A DNA stretch of 64,000 nt from contig JBIIZD010000001.1 of the NCBI GenBank assembly GCA_044346445.1, positions 6,076-70,075 of the forward strand, read 5' to 3'. Made by a program: the position numbers and the translations under genes. Positions within the stretch are counted from its first letter, which is position 1, and each line of letters starts with the position of its first letter. The notes below the pieces were generated by a model. The model made no database searches. It saw nothing but the letters and a program-made list of their open reading frames with translations, and was not told where the DNA came from. Below, piece after piece: positions 58,550-64,000 of this stretch. The DNA is from CAISGS01 sp044346445. GTDB lineage: Bacteria; Pseudomonadota; Alphaproteobacteria; Caulobacterales; Caulobacteraceae.

Positions 58550-60850
58550 ATGTCAATGCATGGTTCAAAGCGCGCGCTCATGCTCGCCGCTCTGTTTGCG
58601 TCGGTATCGCCGTTCCTGATCGGAACCGCTCACGCAGAGGCCGCAGCCGCGGCCGCCGAAAGTGCCAATGATGGCCTGTCGGAAATCGTGGTCACAGCCC
58701 AAAAACGCGAAACCAATGTGCAAAGGACCCCGGTGGCCATATCGGTGGCGACCAGCGAGTCGCTGGAAGCGCGCCGCGTCAAGAGCTTGGCCGATCTTGC
58801 CGACGGCTCGATCCCATCCTTGCGGATTGCGCAATTCTTCACCCGCAATTCCGCCTTCAATATCGGCATTCGCGGCATATTCCCCACTTCGGATGCCAAT
58901 CAGCCCGCGCGGGACACCGCAATCGGTGTCTATATCGATGGTGTATATCTTGGCCGGCCTCAGGGCCTTGGTGCGGCTTTGTATGACATTGAGCGTATTG
59001 AGGTGCTTAAGGGTCCGCAAGGCACCCTGTTTGGCCGCAATTCAACGGGGGGCGCGGTCAGCATTGTCACCCGCAAGCCCTCGGGCGAGTTTGACCTTCG
59101 CCAGACCCTGGGGATTCGCAATTTTGGCGGATATTCGTCCGAAACTCACATGGACCTGCCTGCCATTGCCAATGTCAGCCTGAAATTTGACGCCGTGTTC
59201 AGCAAGCGAGAAGGAACGGTCGAGAACCCAGCCTCCGGTCAGCCCGGTTATGGCAGCTATGATCGCCGGGGCTTCCATGCACGCGCTCTGTGGGCACCCA
59301 GTGAAACCTTTTCCGCCGACTATAATTTTGACGTTTCCTATGACGCGACCACCCCTAACTATCTTCAATATGTGGATTTCAAAGCCGCTTCAGGGTCTTG
59401 GTCACCGATTGTGCGCCGCCAAACCTCGCGGCCCAAGGTCGCTGAGTTCGGCATACCTTTTCAAGAAAGCATCGGCAATATTTCGGGCCACAGCCTCAAC
59501 CTGACCTGGAAGCCCATGACCGATCTTGAGGTGCGCTCCATCACCTCCTATCGCAATATGAAACAGACCCAGTTTGACAATACGGGCGTTTCCGCATTTC
59601 TTTACAGCGCAACCAACAATTTTCTGAACCAGAGGTTCGCCCGCTATAGCCTGGCCACCATGCATCAGGATCAATTCAGCCAGGAGATACAGGCTGTCGG
59701 ATCCCTGCCGCGCATAAATTACGTTGCAGGCCTCTATTACTATAGCGAAGAGGGCAGCGATGATGCCTGGTCGCCCTTTACGATGATCTTCACATCGGCC
59801 AATGGCGCAAGCTATGCAAATTTGGGATCGATTGCGGCCGGTGCCACGAGCGCATTCCCTGACCGCGCCAGCCGCGCCAAGACCAGGTCACACGCCGCCT
59901 ATGCTCAGCTAAGCTGGAACCCGCCCATCCTTCAAGACAAGGCACGCCTAACCATTGGTGCGCGCTATACGAACGATAAAAAGAGTGGTGCACTCTATCT
60001 GATCAATGGTGCCGCCTATGCTGGAACCTTCACGGGCGAATGGTCGCGTGTCGATCCCGCCGTGACGGTCAGCTATGACGCCACCGATGATGTGCATATC
60101 TATGCCAAATGGGGTACGGCCTATCGCGCGGGCGGTGCCAATTCGCGCTCGCTCACCTATCGGGCTTTTGGGCCTGAAGAGGTCAAGACATCCGAAATTG
60201 GGGTAAAATCCGAGTTTTGGGATCGTCGTGCGCGCCTCAACCTGGCCGCCTTTAGCACCGACTATGAGGGTTTCCAGATCGATTTTAACAAGACCGTCCC
60301 TGGTACCACACGCACAATCATTGATACGACCAACTCCCCCAGGCCTGCTAAGATCAAGGGTTTTGAGGCCGACTTCACCATTATGCCGATCTCAAACCTG
60401 ACCCTGACGGCCAGCTATGCCTATACCAAGGGTGAAGTGCCGCCCTATGTCGAGCCCAGTACAAAACTGGTTACGCCGACCGGCATTGTTTACACCCCCA
60501 AGAATGCCTATAGCCTTGGTGCGGACTATCGCATACCGTTCAATAATTTCACCGTGCTTGCGCACCTTGATGCCAGTTTTGCCGATGGCTATCGGGTGGG
60601 CGCTGATCCAATTCTCGCCCCCAAGACCGACCGGTCCAAGGTCGTCAATGGTCGCCTGGCCGTAACCGACCTGCAATTGGGGGGTGGTCATGACCTGACC
60701 CTCTCGCTCTGGGCCCGCAACCTGCTGAACGAAGAATACCTGACCTATAAGGCGTTTGCCTGGTCCAATACGGCCAGGACCGTGTCCGCGACTTCCGGCA
60801 TCTTTAACGAGCCGCGGACCTTTGGTCTGGATCTTACGCTGAAATATTAA
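58550..60850 (+). CDS. TonB-dependent outer-membrane receptor
   Basis: A 766-residue receptor. A signal peptide (LMLAALFASVSPFLIGTAHAEA) is followed by the TonB box-plug region EIVVTAQKRETNVQRTPVAISV and DGSIPSLRI, then IRGI, GVYIDGVYLGRP and VEVLKGPQGTLFGRNSTGGAV, and a barrel ending in LTLKY. This is the large, substrate-diverse family common in Caulobacterales and sphingomonads, not a siderophore-specific one. GGGAAG precedes the ATG. It is followed by a terminator and two exported phosphatases, suggesting uptake of the organic product they release. Confidence 0.9.
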   Translation: MSMHGSKRALMLAALFASVSPFLIGTAHAEAAAAAAESANDGLSEIVVTAQKRETNVQRTPVAISVATSESLEARRVKSLADLADGSIPSLRIAQFFTRNSAFNIGIRGIFPTSDANQPARDTAIGVYIDGVYLGRPQGLGAALYDIERIEVLKGPQGTLFGRNSTGGAVSIVTRKPSGEFDLRQTLGIRNFGGYSSETHMDLPAIANVSLKFDAVFSKREGTVENPASGQPGYGSYDRRGFHARALWAPSETFSADYNFDVSYDATTPNYLQYVDFKAASGSWSPIVRRQTSRPKVAEFGIPFQESIGNISGHSLNLTWKPMTDLEVRSITSYRNMKQTQFDNTGVSAFLYSATNNFLNQRFARYSLATMHQDQFSQEIQAVGSLPRINYVAGLYYYSEEGSDDAWSPFTMIFTSANGASYANLGSIAAGATSAFPDRASRAKTRSHAAYAQLSWNPPILQDKARLTIGARYTNDKKSGALYLINGAAYAGTFTGEWSRVDPAVTVSYDATDDVHIYAKWGTAYRAGGANSRSLTYRAFGPEEVKTSEIGVKSEFWDRRARLNLAAFSTDYEGFQIDFNKTVPGTTRTIIDTTNSPRPAKIKGFEADFTIMPISNLTLTASYAYTKGEVPPYVEPSTKLVTPTGIVYTPKNAYSLGADYRIPFNNFTVLAHLDASFADGYRVGADPILAPKTDRSKVVNGRLAVTDLQLGGGHDLTLSLWARNLLNEEYLTYKAFAWSNTARTVSATSGIFNEPRTFGLDLTLKY

Positions 60851-60864
60851 TCTAGCATGCTCAA

Positions 60865-60893
60865 GGCCGATCCCCGCTGGGGGTCGGCCTTTT
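60865..60893 (+). terminator. Intrinsic terminator/attenuator after TonB receptor
   Basis: An 11-base-pair stem, GGCCGATCCCC with GGGGGTCGGCC (one T-G), a 3-base loop and TTTT. It lies between the receptor and the first phosphatase, only 22 bases before that start, so partial read-through would set a high receptor to low enzyme ratio. Confidence 0.8.
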
Positions 60894-60915
60894 GCGCTTT
60901 GAAAGGCTAGCTGCC

Positions 60916-61983
60916 ATGATCGCCCGCCGCGACGTTTTGATGATGAGCTTTGCAGCCATCGCCCTGCCGCAAACCAGTCTTGCGGCTGCTCGCCTGACCG
61001 GCGCGACCTGCAAGCGCGCTGCCGATGGTCGCGTCACCTTGACCTGGAGCGGGCCTGCGGCCGGCGTGCGCATGTCGAACAATCCAGACGGTCCCTTTGC
61101 CAAGGTCTTGCAGGCCAATGCCAAGGGCCAGTGGGCTGGACCTGTACCGGTTGCACCGCGTCCCTATTTTCGACTGTCAAGCCAGGCCGGGAATCTTGAT
61201 GTCGCCGAGCGTCTGCTGCCGCTACAGGGCGGGCGAAACTTCCGCGATCTTGGCGGTTATATGACCAACGATGGACGACAGGTCCGCTGGGGCCGTCTTT
61301 TCCGCTCCGGCTCTATGGTTGATCTGACGGCGGCTGACTATGCCTATCTTTCGGCCCTCGGCATTCAGGTGATCTGTGATTTCCGCAGCACCGAAGAGCG
61401 TGATCAAGAGCCAATACGGTGGTCCGGAGCAAACCCGCCGGCCATGATCGCCCGTAACTATGCCAATGCGTCATCGTCGCAAGGCTCCCTCTTTGCCGGC
61501 AATCCTGACGGGCCAACCGTGCGCCTGCGTATGGCCAAGCTTTACGAAACGCTGCCTTATGATCATATAGAGAGCTATCGGCTGATGTTCTCCAAGCTGG
61601 CCGCGGGGCAGGCTCCGCTTGCCTTCAATTGTTCAGCGGGCAAGGATAGAACCGGGGTCGGGGCGGCACTTTTGCTGACCACCCTGGGCGTGCCTTGGAC
61701 GACGGTGCTTGGCGACTATACCCTGACCGATGATGTGATAAATTTTGAAACGATCTTGCAGCGATCCCCGAAGGGCAAGCCGCCTGCGGGTTTCAATGAG
61801 GTCAGCCAATTGTCGAAGGATGCCCGCGCCCAGCTCCAGCGGGCAGACCCGCTTTATCTTCAGACAGCCTTCAGCACCATCAAGCGCCAGGAAGGGTCGA
61901 TAGCCGCCTTTGTCCGTGGCCGCCTTGGCGTAAGCGATGACGAGGTTCGGTCTTTGCGCGCAAACCTTCTGCGACCTGTTTGA
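60916..61983 (+). CDS. Exported tyrosine-phosphatase-fold enzyme 1
   Basis: A 355-residue exported protein. ATG 60916 follows GAAAGG. The N-terminus (MIARRDVLMMSFAAIALP) looks like a Tat signal. Residues 25-100 form a small beta domain (RVTLTWSGPAAGVRMSN), then the phosphatase domain runs from GGRNFRDLGGYMTNDGRQVRWG to the P-loop FNCSAGKDRTGVG, with Cys and Arg intact and the usual His replaced by Asn. This Y_phosphatase3 class hydrolyses phosphotyrosine, phosphoinositides or inositol phosphates. Tandem with a paralogue. Confidence 0.88.
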   Translation: MIARRDVLMMSFAAIALPQTSLAAARLTGATCKRAADGRVTLTWSGPAAGVRMSNNPDGPFAKVLQANAKGQWAGPVPVAPRPYFRLSSQAGNLDVAERLLPLQGGRNFRDLGGYMTNDGRQVRWGRLFRSGSMVDLTAADYAYLSALGIQVICDFRSTEERDQEPIRWSGANPPAMIARNYANASSSQGSLFAGNPDGPTVRLRMAKLYETLPYDHIESYRLMFSKLAAGQAPLAFNCSAGKDRTGVGAALLLTTLGVPWTTVLGDYTLTDDVINFETILQRSPKGKPPAGFNEVSQLSKDARAQLQRADPLYLQTAFSTIKRQEGSIAAFVRGRLGVSDDEVRSLRANLLRPV

Positions 61984-62041
61984 AACCTGCCAAGGCCGTC
62001 AGGCTTAAGTCAAATTGACCATTTCAAGGGGAACTGAGTTT

Positions 62042-63109
62042 ATGAAACCAAGACCTGCAGTCTATATGCTTATCGCCGCCTTGATGGCCTCCAGCGCGCC
62101 TGCGCTTGCCGGCACGATCAGCGCCCCTGCCGCCGTGCGGTCGGCCCCAGACACGGTGCTCGTCACCTGGAGCGATAGCGACCCCGTAGATGTCTATGTT
62201 GCGGACAAGGCTAATCAACCGATCAGCAAGGCGCGTCTTGTGTCGTCCGCCGATGGTGATGGTCGCCATGAGTTTGCAACAGGATCCGCCGCGCGGCCCT
62301 ATTTTCTGCTGCGAGACACCAAGACAGGCTCGGTTGTCCCGGTGGCTGAGCGTTTGATCGCCCTCGATAAAGGCTCTAACTTCCGCGATATTGGCGGCTA
62401 TTCGACCACGGACGGCAAGCATGTTCGGTGGGGCATGATCTATCGGTCTGGCGGCACGCCGCTGCTGACCGATGCCGATGTCGCGCGTTTGACGCCTCTG
62501 GTCGTGGATATGGTTGATCTGCGCTCCAGCGAAGAGCGGGTATTGGCCCCCACGCGGCTGGATGGGGTTCGTTATTCCGCGGTTGGCTATTCCATGACCA
62601 AGATTTCCAACCTCGGCGCTGCGACGACGGCGGGCCCTGGTCAGAGCTATCGGGCCTTTCCGACCACCTTGGCCCCGCATCTGAAATTGATCTTTGCCAA
62701 CCTGCTGCAAAACAAAGGCCCGCTGGTCTATAATTGTACCGCAGGCCAGGATCGCACCGGCTTTACCACGGCCATGATTCTCAGCGTCCTGGGTGTGAGC
62801 CGCAGTCAGATCTTGCAGGACTATCACCTCTCAACAACCTATCGGCATCCGGAAAACGAGATGCCGGTATTTGATAAGGCCATCCAAGCCTCCAATCCTG
62901 TCGCCGGCTTTTTTGCCCAGTACCAGTCCACGAGCGCTGGCAAGACCCCAAGTCCGCTGTTTACGCCAGACAAGGTGCCCTATCTGGACATTGCGTTTCA
63001 AGAAATTGAGAGCAAATGGGGGTCGGTCGATAATTATCTAAGCCAGGCCATAGGCCTCAGTGCTGTGGACCGGGCAAGGCTGCGCGCCGTCTATCTCGAA
63101 CAGTATTGA
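62042..63109 (+). CDS. Exported tyrosine-phosphatase-fold enzyme 2
   Basis: A 355-residue paralogue of the preceding protein with the same layout: a Sec signal peptide (VYMLIAALMASSAPALAG), a beta domain (PDTVLVTWSDSDPVDVYVADK), KGSNFRDIGGYSTTDGKHVRWG and the P-loop YNCTAGQDRTGF. Again the His before Cys is Asn, and Lys of GKDRTG is Gln. AAGGGGA precedes ATG 62042. The different export signals of the pair (Tat and Sec) are notable. Probably periplasmic; substrate unknown. Confidence 0.87.
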   Translation: MKPRPAVYMLIAALMASSAPALAGTISAPAAVRSAPDTVLVTWSDSDPVDVYVADKANQPISKARLVSSADGDGRHEFATGSAARPYFLLRDTKTGSVVPVAERLIALDKGSNFRDIGGYSTTDGKHVRWGMIYRSGGTPLLTDADVARLTPLVVDMVDLRSSEERVLAPTRLDGVRYSAVGYSMTKISNLGAATTAGPGQSYRAFPTTLAPHLKLIFANLLQNKGPLVYNCTAGQDRTGFTTAMILSVLGVSRSQILQDYHLSTTYRHPENEMPVFDKAIQASNPVAGFFAQYQSTSAGKTPSPLFTPDKVPYLDIAFQEIESKWGSVDNYLSQAIGLSAVDRARLRAVYLEQY

Positions 63110-63200
63110 CCAGAGCCCGGCCCATGCAGGCCAGTCGTGTGGATTAAGCGGCTGGCCGCGCAAGGTTTCGGCCCTTGGATACAAGGGCCGATAGGGCGGT

Positions 63201-63899
63201 TTAAGGCGTGTTTAAGCGCGCCAGGTGCAAGACATAGAAAGGGTCCTGCCGGGTCGCTTGTTTGAACAGGGCCAAGGTTTCGAACCTGTGGGGACCTTGA
63301 AAAGCCGCGAGGCGATCGGACAGGCCCGCGACCAGCCTGGCCCTTAGTGCATCGTCCTTGATGCTGCTGGTCAGGGTCATGTGAAACTGAAAATCATCAA
63401 ATATATAGGGATAGCCAAACTCTAACAGCCGCGCATCCTGTTGCGGTGACAGCCGCGCGCGTCGGCGACGTTCAATATCGTCGTCCGACAAGGGCGCACG
63501 AAATGGCTCAAACTGTCTGACACAGTCACTATGCAACCGGCCCATCTCATCGCTTGGCGTGGCCAGTCTAAAGGCGATAAAGGGTCCGATATTGGATACC
63601 TGGATCGGGGCGGTAAAGGGTGCGGCGGTCTTGCAAAAAGCCTCAAAGGCCAGAATCAGCGCATCCTCGCTACGGCCCGCAGCCAGTTCAAACGGAGCCT
63701 TAAGCGTTGCGTGAAAACCATAACTGCGCGGGTCCGCCGTCAATTCATCGAGATCAAGATCAAGATCGGCCAAGCCCGGTAAGGGCGCACGTTGTTCTAC
63801 CGCCCGGCCAAAGGCATCGCGGCCAAGGACGTTAGCTGCGGCCAGGGTGAGCGGCGCGTCTGCCTCTGGACTGTAATAAATGGCATAGCGTGCACTCAT
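63201..63899 (-). CDS. DUF1045 2H phosphoesterase, phosphonate-operon protein
   Basis: A 232-residue protein of the DUF1045/TIGR03223 family, found in C-P lyase operons. It has the two HxT motifs of 2H phosphoesterases (YGFHATLKAPF and FQFHMTLTSS), which suggest cyclic phosphodiester cleavage, for instance of the ribosyl cyclic phosphate made by C-P lyase; that role is inferred. ATG 63899 overlaps the stop of phnM by ATGA, confirming the operon. It would be the last gene of the unit. Confidence 0.85.
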   Translation of the reverse strand: MSARYAIYYSPEADAPLTLAAANVLGRDAFGRAVEQRAPLPGLADLDLDLDELTADPRSYGFHATLKAPFELAAGRSEDALILAFEAFCKTAAPFTAPIQVSNIGPFIAFRLATPSDEMGRLHSDCVRQFEPFRAPLSDDDIERRRRARLSPQQDARLLEFGYPYIFDDFQFHMTLTSSIKDDALRARLVAGLSDRLAAFQGPHRFETLALFKQATRQDPFYVLHLARLNTP

Positions 63900-64000
63900 G
63901 CAACTCTTCGACCCTCGCGCCATACCTGCCGAACAACCGGCCAGCCGGGATTTTGATAGCCTATCTGGACCAGATCTGCACGCAGACCTTGAGCAATGGC
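63896..64000 (-). CDS. phnM: PhnM C-terminus (partial), phosphonate diphosphatase
   Basis: The last 34 codons of a gene that enters from the right edge. They read GLRADLVQIGY, then PVVRQVWREGRRVA and TGA, the standard end of PhnM (alpha-D-ribose 1-methylphosphonate 5-triphosphate diphosphatase), where ADLV...VWR.G..VA closes the amidohydrolase fold. The stop overlaps the 2H phosphoesterase start by four bases. The rest of the C-P lyase operon should lie beyond the window. Confidence 0.8.
   Translation of the reverse strand, partial: AIAQGLRADLVQIGYQNPGWPVVRQVWREGRRVA

Overview
This window is a chromosomal segment of an alphaproteobacterium, by eye close to 60% G+C and densely coded on both strands. 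GcrA, a CdnL/CarD regulator, an RpoH with the RpoH box, a MucR/Ros regulator, Coq7 and the gene orders rpmB / DUF3108 / SUV3-like helicase / S4 protein / fdxA / carD and argD-argF-hslO / apaG-metZ all point to the Caulobacterales-Maricaulales-Sphingomonadales side of the class. The genus cannot be named from the sequence. There is no prophage, insertion sequence or CRISPR array; the content is mostly housekeeping with accessory islands between.

1-12 kb: the tail of an esterase-like/phytase-family protein, a nitronate monooxygenase, a siderophore TonB receptor with a Fur-box-like site, a run of very small genes ending in a cold-shock protein, tRNA-Arg(CCT), rpoH, carD, fdxA, an Hsp15-like S4 protein, a SUV3-like helicase, a DUF3108 protein and rpmB. 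12-18 kb: two divergent long GST-fold proteins, then a formylglycine-generating enzyme overlapping a Tat-exported sulfatase whose modification motif is C-x-C-x-R rather than C-x-P-x-R. 18-31 kb: recR, dnaX, the small SRP RNA, a MATE pump, a VapBC pair whose toxin has lost an acidic residue, dCTP deaminase, metZ-apaG, argD-argF-hslO, an orphan ABC-2 permease and gcrA.

31-43 kb: a soluble triple-PAS chemoreceptor, tRNA-Leu(CAA), a MarR/FAH pair, yqaA-dsbB-coq7, a GNAT remnant, a CYP153-like P450, an rRNA methyltransferase/pseudouridine synthase pair, cheW, and mucR beside a strikingly A+T-rich 570-bp gap. 43-58 kb is more accessory: a DHA2 drug pump, a divergent OGT/SPINDLY-like glycosyltransferase, an MpaB-type oxygenase, a 946-residue cadherin-like/RTX protein, a carotenoid oxygenase with a SnoaL-like partner, a DUF1295 protein, a thiolase, and a CsgG-like protein followed by a cysteine-rich Sel1-repeat protein. 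58-64 kb looks devoted to phosphorus compounds: a TonB receptor, two tandem exported tyrosine-phosphatase-fold enzymes, and the end of a phosphonate (C-P lyase) operon entering from the right, namely a 2H phosphoesterase and the 3' end of phnM.

The best candidates for something undescribed are the C-x-C-x-R sulfatase with its own FGE, the TonB receptor plus twin phosphatase locus, and the CsgG-SH3/Sel1 pair. Hand-read stop codons also show an unusual preference for TAG, about half of all genes.
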